Positions 31,096 through 43,480 of a stretch of DNA of 64,000 nucleotides are shown here, in pieces. The DNA comes from Gambelia wislizenii. Lineage: Eukaryota; Chordata; Lepidosauria; Squamata; Crotaphytidae. The position numbers and the translations under genes were made by a program. Location: contig JAUMIR010000005.1 in assembly GCA_030847615.1 (NCBI GenBank), positions 57,749,001 to 57,813,000 of the forward strand, written 5' to 3'. The notes under the pieces were generated by a model. That model was given only the letters and a program-made list of their open reading frames with translations, ran no database searches and was not told where the DNA came from. Numbering within the stretch: the stretch's first letter is position 1; each line of letters opens with the position of its first letter.

Positions 31096-34040
31096 CCACA
31101 ATACTAGAAATGGACAGATATCTGACCGCCTGCAATCTGTGTCAGTTTCTGTGTTCGGAGAAGCTGTGAACTGGATCAATTTGTTTTTGTCCTTTTTTTT
31201 TATGACAAAACAAACTCTTCACACATCCTGAACTTGGATATGAATATGCACTAATGTAAATGTGGTGCAAGTGAGAAACCTGATCAGACCATACCTATAG
31301 TGACGTTCTCAAAGGAGCCCCATGACTCAGTTTAAGTGTGAGAAGCAAGATAACTCAAGTAGATCACTCTCTGGGTTTGTGACACTCCCACTTGTTTTTC
31401 TTCCCTATTACCATCCCAACACCAATGCTCTCAAAAGCACAGGGATCATGAATCACATGGGTGAACCACCCCTCAAAAATGATTCTCCCCATCTGTACCT
31501 ATTTGTTTGTGTGTCACTGCTTTCGAATCAACACTTATCCCAATTCACAACTTAAGCCATAAATACTAATTTGATAGTAGAACAGGAATATAGTTATTTT
31601 TATTTCCGGTTTCAAAATATTAGTCCAGACATCACAACAATAATTTATGATTTTACTCTTATATTATGAAGACCAAGTACTACTTGAAACTGAAAATTAT
31701 CTTATAAAGTTGTTAGGTGTTGTTTTTTCATGCACCGAATTCCTCCATCAATAAATGCAGGTTCTGCTGTCTAGGGCTCTTATACCTTCTGGAGGGGGAC
31801 AGAGAGAAGAGAGGAAAATGTTAATAGCCACCACTCCATGTACAAGCTAAGACCTTGGCTAAGAAACAGAGAGAAGGAAAGAGGCTGAGAGAGTTTGGGG
31901 GCTGGGAGGAATAGCTCTGAGCAATCGGCAGGTCACACACACAGAGTGTGCAACAGCAAACTCAGTTTACAAAGAGACATCTGTTCCATTACTTGGATGC
32001 ATTGTGGCTAATTACATCCTGGCCCGTCTGTGAAATGACAGCCACTTATTCTCCAGTGAACCATAAAATCTGTACATGTTCAATTTGGGGAGTGGGGAGC
32101 CAGAAGAGCACAGGGTAAGCATGGGGATTGGGGAGAGGAGAAAGGAGAAGGGGAAGGCAAAGAGACGCTCCAAGGAAACATCTGATGCTTCTTCTACCAG
32201 TTCAGTGCCAAAGAATCAGCAGCTGGTAAAAGAAAGAGCCACCTCTATGCAGGGAAGCCCTGACAAAGGACTGCCATTTTAAACAAGTCTCTGGTGTCAG
32301 CTCTTGCAGGAGACTTTTTGTTCTTTGTGTCTAGAAATAGAAATAGAAATAGACCCCAGCAAAAGTCTATGCCAAACATACATTTATCTGCAATAAAACT
32401 CCTGCTTTTGTGGTGATTTGGGGATTAACCTGCCCCCCCTTCCTTTTCACTTGTTTTAAAAGTAGTTATTTTAGTCTGCAGAGCTCTTCAGCATGGGCTT
32501 GGAGGAAGCAAAGATAAGAAAGTTCATGTGTATAAACTTTTATGTCTTCACTGTTTTATTTTCCTTTACTTATTTGTGTTTTGCAGTGCTGAGTTCCTAA
32601 GAATTCATATGGCCTATGGAGCATGTCTGCTGAGAACTTTTTCTTCAGACTGATTCAATACAGTTGATCCACGCAAGTATTGGAGTTACTATATTAACTT
32701 CCCCACAATACCCAACACTGATTATGAAAAGATAGGAGAAAGGGGAGTGTGAGCTAAGTAGCACGACGTCATTGTATTCAGGGCTCTATGCTTTCTCTAC
32801 TAAGAGAAATGAAATCCATAGGCCAAGTTAATAAAAATGCTCCACGCTGGATAAAAAGATGCTAATAAAGCAAATATCAACATAGCTTAATTTTGCATAG
32901 TTAATTCTACTTGTCTACCCATGCAACATGGCAAGCAGCTAATCGGGGCACTTCTAGGGCTCCTACTATGTTTCCACTGGCTTCATATTACCAGCTTATG
33001 CTCAGTTCTGCACACCAAAGTAGTTACAGTATAGTTTTTTCATGTGCTTGCCTTGAAAATTCAGAAAATATAGAGCACCAAGTCCAATGGATAGCTATGG
33101 TTTGAATCCTGGTCCTAGTCCCCCAAAAGACACATGTAACTTTTAGTGAAGAGCCTTTTAGCTCTATGCTGTTGTTACACTTCAAGCATAAGCTACATGT
33201 GGAACTTCAATTAATTGGCTATACTCTTATCATATTCACAGCACTGTTATGTGTATGTACACTGCTATATTCCATGCTGGAGGGCATACATGATCATGTG
33301 AGAGAGTCGAAACAAGGCACCTGAGCAGACCTTATCACGGTAAGTTTATCATTTTTTAAAAAAAATATATATATACTAAAAGATTTTCTAAACATTTTAA
33401 ATTTCATATATTGTTATGTCTGCCAACAACATATGTTCTCTGGGCAACTGACAAAACTGATAATGTTGTTGAGAGACAAACTTTTCTAAAAACTGGGTTA
33501 AAAAAATCGAGACACACACTGCTAAAATGGTACTCAGAGGAAAGGTGACTGTGAAGGTATGCAGAAGTGGAGAGACAGGGCTCAACCACCTGGAGCATCA
33601 ATACACTTCAGAACCATGCCTCCTCAAACAGACAGAAGAACAGGGCTAAATAAGAGCTCTGCCTACTGAGGATCTGCTGCTATACTATCCTCCCTCTCCA
33701 CTTCCAAATAAAAACTTGATTGTAAATACCCAAAGGAAGAGCAACACAGGGAACCATTTCATGATAATGTCATAGGAACATCATCACATGTAATTGTTTT
33801 TGCCCATCTAGCCCAGTATTCTCTATTCTGAGTAGCATCAGCTCTCCAGTATTTGTCAGTCACCTATTATTTAGTTCCTTTAACTGGGCAGATCAATGTA
33901 TGGACCATGGGATGTATATGGTCTATTGCTGGAGGGTTTTTTGGGCAGGGGGTTGCTTGCCGAAAACAAGGATAATCATGATCCTGGAAGCCTCTAGGAA
34001 CCACATTTCTTCTTTAAAACAAGCAGCCTTCACATGCCTT
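31096..34040. other. Long stretch without recognised feature
   Basis: About 2.9 kb, the longest repeat-free stretch in the window. It includes A/G-rich sequence around 31800-32200, a short (GAAATA)n near 32333 and an AT run near 33365. Frames are short and match nothing I know. It could be host intron or intergenic DNA. Confidence 0.5.
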
Positions 34041-34290
34041 GTGTCCATACATATAAGCCTGCAAGTTGTCTCTCAACTTATGGCAACCCCATAAATTTCA
34101 TGGGGTTTTCTTAGGCAATGAATACTCAGAGGTGGTTTTGCCAGTTCCTTCCTCTGAAATATAGCCAACAGCATCTGCTATCATTGGCTGTCTCCCATCC
34201 AAGTATTAACCAGGGATGACCCTGCTTAGCTTCCAAGATCAGATGGGATCAGATGCCTTTAGGGTATTTAGGTCTATGCACGCCTTGCTG
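34041..34290 (-). mobile_element. 5S rRNA-derived SINE (5S-Sauria type)
   Basis: Minus-strand. At the right, 'ctcccatccaagtattaacc', 'gaccctgcttagcttccaag' and 'atcagatgggatcag' are the reverse complement of the 5S rRNA promoter region. The left part has the body 'ggttttgccagttccttcctc' and a decayed tail. Because the 5S part is diverged and fused to SINE body, it is not a 5S gene. Confidence 0.85.
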
Positions 34291-34615
34291 TAACTAAAAA
34301 CTGATATTTTCCCAAAACCAGACTAAACATTGACTGCTGAATTTTGGAGGTATGTGGTACTGTGCTGCATTCTGGGAGGAGAGGTTGACCTCCACACCTG
34401 TTGAAGTTGCCCACTTCTTCTTAACTGGTGGTCCTAGTGTTGCAAACTATGATTTTCCATATGCAACACATGTGCTTTACCACTAAGCTATAGTTCATAA
34501 AGTAGAAGCCCCTAAAAAGTGAGAACAGAGTGGCAATCACTGAGTAAACAACTTGAGTAGACAAACCTCAAGTCTTACTGTTTAAAGGCTATTATGTAAC
34601 CATAGGACTTACACA
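34291..34615. other. No recognised feature
   Basis: About 0.3 kb without a recognised feature. Confidence 0.45.
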
Positions 34616-35210
34616 GAGGCTGTCTAAATGGTGAAAATACTCCTCACAGAATGCAAGGAGAATCCTACCTGTCTTAATGGGATCCTGCATCATTATGCTG
34701 TATTTGGAAGGAGGGGGCCCAAAAACACCAATAACTCCAAAGGAAAAACCTTTGCCGCTTTTCACTGAGTTTTTAAAAAACAGTGAGGGGAATGCACATT
34801 CCTGTCCATTGGGACAAACAATTTGCTTTGAATTGCTTTCCCATACAAGTCGAAGCGCAAAGCTGATTGGGCCAGACAAGCACGGGGGTCAGGGCTTGCT
34901 AACAAGATAAGCACCTAAAGCCACCATGTTGGATTTTCACCTTAGTAAAGGAGCACTAAGGCAATAAAATGGGCTGTTGTTGTTTTTTATTTTTAGTAAA
35001 GATAAAATATTGCACTGCTGCACATAGGAAATATTTTTTAAAATAAATTCAGGTAAGTTCAAATGCAAGTAATTCACTCATGGCCAGCATCTTGACTAGC
35101 GGGCATGCAAAGCTTTTGGGGACCAAAAAACCATTAACACAAATCTCAGCTGCTATGATTTGCCATTACTCTGGAGCAATCTGTGTTTTTTGCCTCATAT
35201 AGACAAGCCT
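34616..35210 (+). mobile_element. 0.6-kb nonautonomous DNA transposon (family A)
   Basis: Start 'gaggctgtctaaatggtgaa', end 'catatagacaagcct'. Landmarks present in order: 'ggaaggagggggcccaaaaa', 'aaaacctttgccgctttt', 'gctgattgggccagac', 'ccaccatgttggatttt', 'gcatgcaaagctttt'. Full length, about 595 bp. The 3-bp flanks do not match clearly. Confidence 0.8.
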
Positions 35211-35795
35211 TTAATTGCTAAGACGAAAAAAATGCCAGAAGGTTTGCTGTCAGCTACTGACACACATATTTCATAACAACAGCACTGGCAAATGTTTACA
35301 TAGCCTGTGCATCCTCAAATGCCACCCAAATTCAGCCTTAATGGCTTGCTGGAAGCAGGGACCTTGCCAACAAGTTTTACAGCATCACTGAAAACAATAC
35401 TTAAGGGTGTACCATAATGTTTTACTAATTATGAATGCTAGCATCTAAAACCATAAAAATGGCAACTACAGTTCTTTTTTAAAAAGCTACTCAGTGGTAC
35501 CACAGCAAAGTCACTCTTCAAGACAGTGGTGATAGCATTAATAATATATGAATCTCGAACAACATATCCTGTTTATGCAAAATTATAATTTGCAATAAGA
35601 AATGAAAACGAGAGAACATGGTGTAACTTTGCAGCCACTAAGTTACACCAAAAACCTCAAAGTATCACTAGTCAGCTCACAAAAAAGCCCCCTTACAGCC
35701 TTATGTGTTCTGCAGTTAGCAACAGGTTAAGTAGTAGGGTTGGTGAAGGAAATACTGGTGACAAGAGATTAAATTGTATGACTTATTGACAAATT
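35211..35795. other. No recognised feature
   Basis: About 0.6 kb of AT-rich sequence. Confidence 0.45.
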
Positions 35796-36117
35796 CAAAA
35801 TTAAAAAATCACTGGATCCAGGTGGTATCCACCTGAGAGCCCTTAAAGAAATCTAATGAGAAATTGTTGACATTCTAAAATAAATATGTAACTGGCCCCA
35901 AAGACAGGGAAAAATTACCTGACAACTGGAAAGTTTCCAGTGTAAACACTAGATTTTTCTTAAAGGATCAGGAAAAATACAAGTTGTTTAGCTTAATGTC
36001 TGTTCTGGGTACTTTGCGCAAATCATTATTACACATAATGTCTTTCAAGCATACTGGAATATAGGTACATCTTACTGAAGAAAAACCAACTGATTTCCAT
36101 CAAGTTAAGTCCTCTCT

Positions 36118-36354
36118 TGGGCCTAAATACCCTAAAGGCACCAGATCCTGCCTGATTTTGGAAGCTAAGCATGGTCAGCACTGGTAAGTACTAGAATGGA
36201 AGACTGCCAATAAATACCAGGTGATGTAGGCTATATTTCAGAAAAAGGAATGGGCAAAACCACATCTGAGTATTCCCTGCCTAAGAAAACCCTATGCAAT
36301 TAATGAGGTTGCTATAAGTCAACAGATGACTTGAAGGCACACACACACACAAGG
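36118..36354 (+). mobile_element. 5S rRNA-derived SINE (5S-Sauria type) with 7-bp target duplication
   Basis: Head 'gcctaaataccctaaaggca' and 'gattttggaagctaagcat' match 5S rRNA (the internal promoter region). Body 'aaaaccacatctgagtattcc', tail 'gatgacttgaaggcacaca' then (CA)n. cctctct at 36111-36117 and 36355-36361 flanks it. It sits inside an old CR1. Confidence 0.85.
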
Positions 36355-37433
36355 CCTCTCTCACTGATTTTTTTAGTTCTTTCACAGTGATCCAGTAGAC
36401 ATTGAGTATTTGGACTTTCAAAAAGTGTTTGACAAAGGCCCTCACCAAAAGCTCCTGAACAAACTTAGTAGTCATAGGATAAGACCTCTTATGGATCATT
36501 GACTGGTTAAAGAACAGGAAAAAAGAGTAGGAATAAATGAACAGTTATCTCAGAGGAAGAATGAAAGAAGTAGAGTGGAATCCCTGAGGACCTGTATTCG
36601 GACCAGCACTTTCTGATGTGATTATAAATGATCTGAAGTTAGGCGCGAGAAGTGAGGTGGCCACGTTTGCAGATGATAGTGAATTATTCAGTACAATTTA
36701 AAAGAAAGAGAGAGAGAGAGATTGCAGAGATCTTCAATGGACTTCAAACAGAGGAAATGGGCAACAAAACAACAAACACAATTCAAAGTGGGAAGTATAA
36801 AGTGATGCACATGTGAGGCACAAACAAATAGATAAATTTAAATTCAAAACGTAACATGTACACCTGTGGAGTCTAAAGTGGTAGTGCCTGAGCAGGTAAA
36901 GATATCTGGGATGATGGTGGAAGCCAAAGCACTGCAGCAGGTATGAAAAGAGGGCTCTGTATTAGGGATCATTAGAAAGGAAGTGAAAATAAAGGTGCTA
37001 AAACCATAATGACTCTATATAAACTTATGTGTGACCTAGGGATGGTAAGACATCTTGCTAAATTACTTGCATTTGATCAGACAGGCTGTCAAAAGGTTTG
37101 GGTGTGAGGGGGGGTTGCCCAGACAATATTTTTCACCTGCAGTGTGAAAATGAGACAAATGCTTTTTGTTGTTGCTGTTGTGGTATCCATAATTTGTTGA
37201 AAGTATCTGTTTAGGTATAGGTATAGGTCTGTTCTTGAGAGAGTGTTGCAGCTGAATGGATTATATAGTGAGTGGAAATTAACATTATAAAAAGAGTGAT
37301 TTATTCTGGTAGTTTCTGGTTTTATTATTAAGGGTTCAAGGAATGTTACCTGAGTTTTTATATATAAATGTCACCACAGAGTGGGACTAAGAGATATTTA
37401 GCAATTTATAAAGTTGGAGGCGCAGTATTATAT

Positions 37434-37740
37434 AATCATAGAGTTGGAAGAGATCACAAGGGCCATCCAGTCCAACGCCCTGCCATGCAGGAATACACAA
37501 CCAAATCATTCTCGACAGATGGCCATCCATCCTCTGTTTAAAAACCTCCAAAGAAGGAGACTCCACCACACTCCGAGGCAGTGTATTCCACTTCCAAACA
37601 GCTCTTACTGCCAGGAAGTTCTTCCTTATGTATAGGTGGAATCTCTTTTCCTGTACAGTAGTTTGAACCCATTGCTCCGTGTCCTAATCTCTGGAGCAGC
37701 TGAAAACAAGCTTGCTCCATCCTCAGTATGACATCCATTG
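37434..37740 (-). pseudogene. CR1 LINE 3' end, inside the older CR1
   Basis: Minus-strand copy of the CR1 C-terminus. The left edge 'catagagttggaagagatca' is the reverse complement of the CR1 3' UTR. The frame 37569-37387 reads SPSLEVFKQRMDGHLSRMI, and 37738-37538 covers the upstream part in another frame. Two frameshifts at least. Confidence 0.8.
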
Positions 37741-38440
37741 CTGTTACAACATTCAGTTAATAAACCAATCTTTGTGTTTTGTTTATAAAAAAGAAAAAGA
37801 AAAAAAAAGAAAATATCTTTACACCAAACGAGTGTCTTTTCCCCCTGTAAAGCAAATCAGATACACACACAGCAAGCACAGAAGGACTGGCTTATGGATC
37901 ACAAACAGCAAAAGATGCAAACAAGCTATCTGATGCAACAAGGCAGCATCTATTGTTAGTTTAGTTACAGAATTTGTACAATTTACAAGCACACAAGAAT
38001 GAGACAAGAGAGTATTTATCTCCCTAGTGGGACAACACTTGAAATACTGTGTGTAAAGTTCTGGTGACTGCATCTCAAAAAGGATTATCTCTACGCTGGA
38101 AAATGGGCAGAAAAGGGCAACCAAAACCATAATAGAGCTGGAACAGAGGTACAAAGATGTACACAATGTATAACAATATCTGGGGCTGCTGAGTTTATAA
38201 AGAAGTCAAGTAAGGAGGGCATGACAGAGGTGTACACAATTGTGCATTGTTTGAAAAAGTTAAGAGACAGAACTTCTCTCTCACATACTGTTAGTGAGTT
38301 CTGGCTCATAATATGAAACAGAATGGTGACAAAACAAAAGGTAGTTCTTCACACGTTGCACAGTAAAGCAATGGAATTCACTCAGTGATGGATGCCAATT
38401 GGATAGGCTTTAAAAGGGGAAGATAAGGCTACGTATCAAA

Positions 38441-38827
38441 GGTAATACAGTTACTAAGGACTATCATTATCATTGTTGTCACTATCTCCAAAATCAGAGG
38501 GCAGCATGCCTCTGAATACCAGTTGCTAGAGACAGTGGCAGCTTATTGCTTCCATGTTGGTGAATCTTAATCTGCTTTTGGTTTTAGTCTGAACTCTAAA
38601 GGTGTTGAACTCCTTTTAGGGACAGAGTTTGGCAGCCTGGACAGCTTCTTTAAAATTAAAACCTTGATTGCCTTCACAACCACTTCTGGCTGGGGAAAAA
38701 GTGGAAGAAAGTCCCGAGTAGAAAAGGCCCACAGACTCAACGGTTGGAAGGTGAATCAACACATGGATGAATCCAATAGATTCAATGGCTTTACTCTAGC
38801 CAGGACAAACACTAGGCCCTTACGTTC
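38441..38827. other. No recognised feature
   Basis: About 0.4 kb without a recognised feature. Confidence 0.4.
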
Positions 38828-40290
38828 TGAAGACAATTTATTTTTATTTTATTTGTTTATTCATTTAATAGCATGCCAATCCTCTAATCTGGGAATGAGA
38901 GCGGCTACCCCAGATTAAACAAAATGCAACTAAAAAACAATTACAATAAAAATAGTTAAAATGTGATTAAGTAAACTATTTTATGTAAACCAACACTGAT
39001 TTAAACCAGCTTTAAAGCACTGAAGGCATAACAATGAGCGTAAAAGAACAGTTAAAAAGACCCTTCTATAGCAATCAGCAAGGCTTGCCTAAATCAAGAA
39101 AGCATTTGCTTGTTGATGGAAGATTACATAGAGGGGGCCAGTCTAGGCTCCTCTGGGAGGGACTTCCACATAGCCTGGGAGCAGCCACTGAGAAGGACTT
39201 CTCACATGTCCTCACCAATTACGCCTGTGGCAGAGGTGAGAGCACACATATAGGAAGATTAAGGGCTCAGCTAGATGGCAGAATAGTAGCGGAAAAATAA
39301 CGCCTTACCTCCCTAACACTGCAGTGCCCATTTGTGCTCATTACTCATTCACAAGCTTGCTGGAAGGGAATAGTTTGTAGTTTACATCCCCGAAAAAAAA
39401 TGGTGGCTGTGAGCGAGTTACATCTAGAAAATCTCCCTCCATTCTCCCCACATTTTTTTAAAATAATGACAGATGTGGAATAGCTATTTTCCACTTAAAA
39501 ATAACGTCATACTTTTGCCCTGCTGCTCTGCTGTATAAATGATCATGCAAAAACAACAACAATAGCAGCAGGGCCTCTGAGGTACAACCAATCAGCTTTC
39601 CACTCTGCTGTGTCCCCTTTTCAAATTGGTTGTACAGATGACCTATTTATTATGCTCATTTTTGCGGAATTAAAAAAAAGATTGCGAGGAACAGCAAAAG
39701 CTGTTATCGCAGTCTATGTGGAGTTTTCAGCCCCCCTCCTTCTGAATATTGTGAATCCTGGCAAGAGCTCATCTAAACTAAAGGTATTCTGCTCACATTC
39801 TTGCTGGATTTTTGTTGTTGTGTAGATGGGCCCATAGTCTTTCAGATAGTCTAACCCAAGCAATATAAGGTTTACGAGTATAGATCATAACAACCCATTT
39901 GAAATGTGCCCAGAAATGGACTAGCAGCCAAAGAAGCTGTAGCAACAAGGAAATTATATGTTCCCTGTAATAAGTGTAATTAGGCACTATATTCAGTCTG
40001 TCCACAACCTTTTGGACCCACTGAAGTTTCTGAACAGTTTTGAAAGGCAATTCCACATAGAAAGTGTTCTAATTATCCAAATGGGATGTCCCCGCAGCCA
40101 GACTGGACATCTCTAGGAATGAACATAGCAGGTGCACTAGTTTTAACTGTGCAAAGGTATTGTTAGCCACTGCTGAAACCTGGGCATCCAGGCTCAGTCT
40201 GGGAGTATACCCATGCGATAAACCTGAGATTTCAAGAGGAGTGCATCCCCATCCAGCACAGGCTGAATCTCAGACTCTTTTCCCAAAGGT
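38828..40290 (-). pseudogene. L2 LINE ORF2 C-terminus and 3' end, interrupted by a family A MITE
   Basis: On the minus strand, 40056-39838 reads VQKLQWVQKVVDRLN, LLLQLLWLLVHFWAHFKWVV and so on, the L2 C-terminal block (usually VRKLQWVQNAAARLL and LHWLPVRFRAQFK). After the MITE at 39263-39833 it resumes with EKSFSVAAPRLCGSP (39210-39150). It ends in an AT-rich tail near 38828. 39995-40280 is also recognisably related to the L2 region at the window start. Inactive. Confidence 0.7.
39263..39833 (-). mobile_element. 0.6-kb nonautonomous DNA transposon (family A, diverged subfamily)
   Basis: Ends gggctcagctagatgg and, in reverse, gggcccatctacac. Read on minus, 'gtattcagaaggagggggg' style sequence and 'aaaactccacatagactgcg' align with family A, but the middle differs. 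It splits the L2 frame. The flanking triplets (taa, ata) do not match exactly. Confidence 0.65.
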
Positions 40291-40740
40291 TCTCACAGTG
40301 GATATTAAGCATGCAATGAAGTGATGCATGAAAATTTTAAAGTGATCACAATCCTGCTTATATTGAACTCTCATCTAAATCCAGTGTGCTTTGCAGAAAG
40401 AATTTAACCTTTATATTGTACAAACCTCTGATCGGCAAGTAGCTTTGGGAGACAACCACTTCAAGGATGGTGGTTCAGTGCCTGAATCCCCACCTCTTAA
40501 ATAGGTTTGCTGGTCAGGTTTGTTACTACTTTATGGAAAATGTTTATTGCTTAGTCCAAAGACCATTGCAAAGAGTTTGTTACTAAAAATACAGTTTTCT
40601 CTTCCCAACCTACTTTTTCTTCTTTTATTCTTAGGTTTGCAACTGAGGGATTAGACAACATTCCTCAGAAAGCCAAATTTCACCCAGGGGCAACAACTGC
40701 CTGTCCCTAGCATAGAAATACATTGCAATCCTAATTAAAA
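40291..40740. other. No recognised feature
   Basis: About 0.45 kb without a recognised feature. Confidence 0.4.
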
Positions 40741-40862
40741 CAGAGTTGCCAGTTCCTTCAGAAGAAGGAACTTGCAAAACCACCTCTGAGTATTCCTTGC
40801 CTAAGAAAACCCTATGAAATTCATTGGGTCACTGTAAGTGACTTGAAGACACACACACACAC
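40741..40862 (+). mobile_element. 5S-Sauria/Bov-B-tail SINE, 5'-truncated
   Basis: 'gttgccagttccttc', 'aaaaccacctctgagtattcc', 'aagaaaaccctatgaaatt' and 'gtgacttgaagacacaca' match the body and tail of the SINE at 36118. The 5S head is absent. Confidence 0.75.
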
Positions 40863-40941
40863 TGGTGTGCTTATAACTGGTGCATCCAGTTGGTTGTGAG
40901 TTGAGCGCCCTGTGATTGGATGCATTAAGTTTAAAATTCAT

Positions 40942-41160
40942 GGAGTCCTGGTGGCACAGGGGTTAAATGCCGGTACTGTAGCCACAATGTTGTGAGTTTG
41001 ATCGTGCAGGCTCCAAAGCTGACTCAGCCTTCCATCCTTCAGTACGTCAGTAAAATGAGTACCTAGGTTGTTGGGGGCAATTAGCTAACACACTGTAAAC
41101 TGCTTAAGGAGTGCTTTGCAGTGATAAGTGGTATAGAATATAAATGCTATTGCTATTGCT
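40942..41160 (+). mobile_element. tRNA-derived SINE, second family (D), (GCTATT)n tail
   Basis: Starts ggagtcctggtggcacaggg, a tRNA-like A-box region, then 'cagccttccatccttcagta', 'ttgggggcaattagctaac', 'gtaaactgcttaaggagtg' and (gctatt)n at the end. A second copy is at 48627. The tail differs from the Bov-B-like families. I cannot name it with certainty. Confidence 0.75.
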
Positions 41161-42850
41161 AATTCACCACTGGACCATTTCTTATCTTGCTTTTTGCTTT
41201 AGAGATTAAGCTGTGTGCCCTGGCTGACCCTGATTAGGCCATGAGTAATGGAAATCACAGCCATGCCATCCCCACTGTGGTATAATATGCAGACCAATGT
41301 GTCCACAATTTCCATTTAAGCAAAGTGATCCTTGCTCAACTGAGGTGGTGAAACGCTTCTGTGCAGGAGGTGGAAATCCACATGTTAGTCTGAATACTCA
41401 TTCCTTGAGAAGCCAAGAACATGATCTGTGAGTGTTCCAGAAACCACTGGGCTATGTTCACTGAAGCCTTTAGTAAGCACATTGGTCCCTTAACAACAGC
41501 CCTCCCAACTAGCTACAATTAGTAGAGCTTGCTCTGGGGAAGCCAAAGTAGTTAGCTGGCATAGAAAGTTAATCACCTATCCACCCACAACAAAAGGGCT
41601 GAGCCCTCTTTGAGGAAGGGTCTGTGGCACAGTTCACTCTGGAGACCATCTGTGTGTTCAAAGTGCTAGCCTATGAATAAATCTATCTTCAAATCCCAGG
41701 CTTGTAAACCTTTGGAAATATTTCACTGACTCACTCATTCATTCATACTTTCACTCCCCACAGACAGACAGACAGACAGGCAGACAGACACACACATTAT
41801 ACACAAATAATTATGCAACTATGGAACTCTATATCTACAAACCCTTCCAAACATCCAAACATTGAAATAGATTGTTCTCTGCCACAGTTCCTGTTAACTC
41901 CTACATGGCCAACCCCTAACCTCGCTTGGCTGGACAGTACATTTTGTTGTCCCCGCAGTACATTATTTGTTGAAATAAATATGGAAATAAGGCTGAGCAA
42001 GACAGTCAGACTGAAATAAATTCATCACTCACAGGCTCTCAAGGGAAAAAAATCATGTATTTCCTCCCCCCAAATGATTATTTCTGAAGCACTGAAGGAA
42101 TGGCTATATCTCTAATGAGGCCAGTGCTTCACGACTGCTGATTATAAATGACCTAAAAAGACAGAGAAAGGTGGGGGGGGAGGTATGTGGGGAGGATAAC
42201 AAGGGAAAATCAGGTGTGTGTGTGGGGGGGGGGGAGAAAACCAATCATTTTGAAGATCTAGAAAGACACTGTCTGATTCCTCAGCAGTATGATGGTAATT
42301 GTGGTTCACAACAGATTTTGAGGAAAACCAGGGAAACCATAAAAGATAAGAAGGCAAATCATACAAAAACACACATATGCACATACACACACTACTTCAC
42401 AAGAAAAAGACATACATACATAATGTTGGAGTTGCTTCGCAACATAGATATGAAAATTGATTCTCTAGTATGTAGAAGATGTGGATGAAGACAACTGGAG
42501 AGAAGGAGATGAAGTGGTCTGGGACAAGCAGGAAGACACAGGCTTGTCCAGCAGCTTCTTTCACTCACAAATTCCTATAGAAACACTGTAAATTACTAAA
42601 CTCTGCATATAAAAAAATCTTAACCATCCATTTGGCACATTCTCTATTTGCATTGTTCAGATGTGTTTACATGATGAAGCAGAATTCCAATTTAAACAAA
42701 AACAAGATAATTACCTGCTACTGTATTGTTTTTAATGGGAACAAAACAAAAAAAAGCAACAAAAAGCTGTTGAATCTATGATTTGAGACTAGCAATCAAT
42801 CAACAGAGTAGGCCCTTAAAAAACACAAACAGAACCTGAATTGCCTAAGA
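41161..42850. repeat. Unrecognised sequence with (CAGA)n and G-run
   Basis: About 1.7 kb. (CAGA)n at 41760-41790, G runs at 42173-42182 and 42222-42234, and (CA)-rich 42368-42392. No gene recognised. Confidence 0.5.
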
Positions 42851-43480
42851 GACGGTTACTCAAAGTGGTGGTCACTGGACCAGTGATGGTCCATAAACCA
42901 CCAGCTGATGGTCCACAGTGAGCTCCAGGAAAGAAACCGCACACTCCAGTCCTTTGGGATGAATTTGCTTCAGCCACAAAAATCTAGGCTGTCTGCAACC
43001 TCCCAGAGGGCCTTTTCGGTAATTGCCCCCAATTTATGGAATGGCCTGCCAAACGAGATCCGTCAGATGACAAGCTTAAGTAGCTTCAAAAAAGCGCTAA
43101 AGACAGACCTCTTTCGACAGGCCTTTCCTGATTAGATCCCGGCCTCAGGAACTGCATCTCCTGGCCTTTTTTTAGTCTTGTTTATATTTGTTTTTAATGT
43201 GATTTTAGCTAGGTGGTTTTAATTTTATATTGTTTAATGTCTTTTTATGGGGATGGGTGGGGGTGGGTGGTGCTTTTAGTTGGCATTGTAGAGTTTTAAG
43301 TGTTGGAAGCTGCCCCGATTGTTTTTAGCAGAGGGGTGGGATATAAATAAATAAATACATCATTATTATTATTATTATTATTGCCATTATAGGCACATAC
43401 ATGGTACTGGTCCCTGTCATATTAAGGGGGGATCAATTTCTCCATATCAGTAACCAGAGAAGCACTGGCCTAGATGATAG
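42851..43480. mobile_element. hAT-like MITE split by an L2 3' end
   Basis: Left part 'tactcaaagtggtggtcactgg' with 'tggtccataaaccaccagctg', right part 'tactggtccctgtcat' and 'accagagaagcactgg'. These resemble the two ends of a common vertebrate hAT MITE. The L2 fragment occupies the middle. Confidence 0.5.
42921..43386 (+). pseudogene. L2 LINE 3' end
   Basis: The frame 42908-43135 includes SLQSFGMNLLQPQKSRLSAT style sequence and RAFSVIAPNLWNGLPNEIR, then SLSSFKKALKTDLF, the conserved L2 ORF2 C-terminus. A 3' UTR follows with 'gaggggtgggatataaat' and (AAAT), ending in (ATT)n, an L2 tail. 5'-truncated, so no RT. Better preserved than the other L2 pieces. Confidence 0.85.

Larger units (their letters stand above)
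35796..38440 (+). pseudogene. Old CR1 LINE ORF2, interrupted twice
   Basis: Decayed CR1 polymerase in pieces. 35796-36110 covers the N-terminal RT side ('cactggatccaggtggtatc' = LDPGGIH style, through 'gatttccatcaag'). 36362-37060 covers 'ttgagtatttggactttcaa' (DFQKVFDK in place of DFSKAFDK) and 'gtttgcagatgatagtgaa' (FADD box, seen as FADDSE). 37950-38440 covers 'cacttgaaatactgtgtgt' (LEYCV) and the C-terminus. Insertions between the pieces are a 5S-derived SINE and a minus-strand CR1 end. Many stops. Clearly older than the CR1 copies at 45641 and 54395. Confidence 0.7.

Noticed and set aside
34185..34285. 5S rRNA gene on the minus strand
   Set aside because: Only the internal promoter region matches, it is diverged, and it is fused to a SINE body. 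Called a 5S-derived SINE.
35796..38440. A distinct LINE family in this region
   Set aside because: Motif order and the DFQKVFD, FADD and LEYCV remnants fit an old CR1. The unusual look comes from age and two insertions.
41760..41790. CRISPR-like direct repeats
   Set aside because: A plain (CAGA)n microsatellite without spacers, and the DNA is vertebrate.
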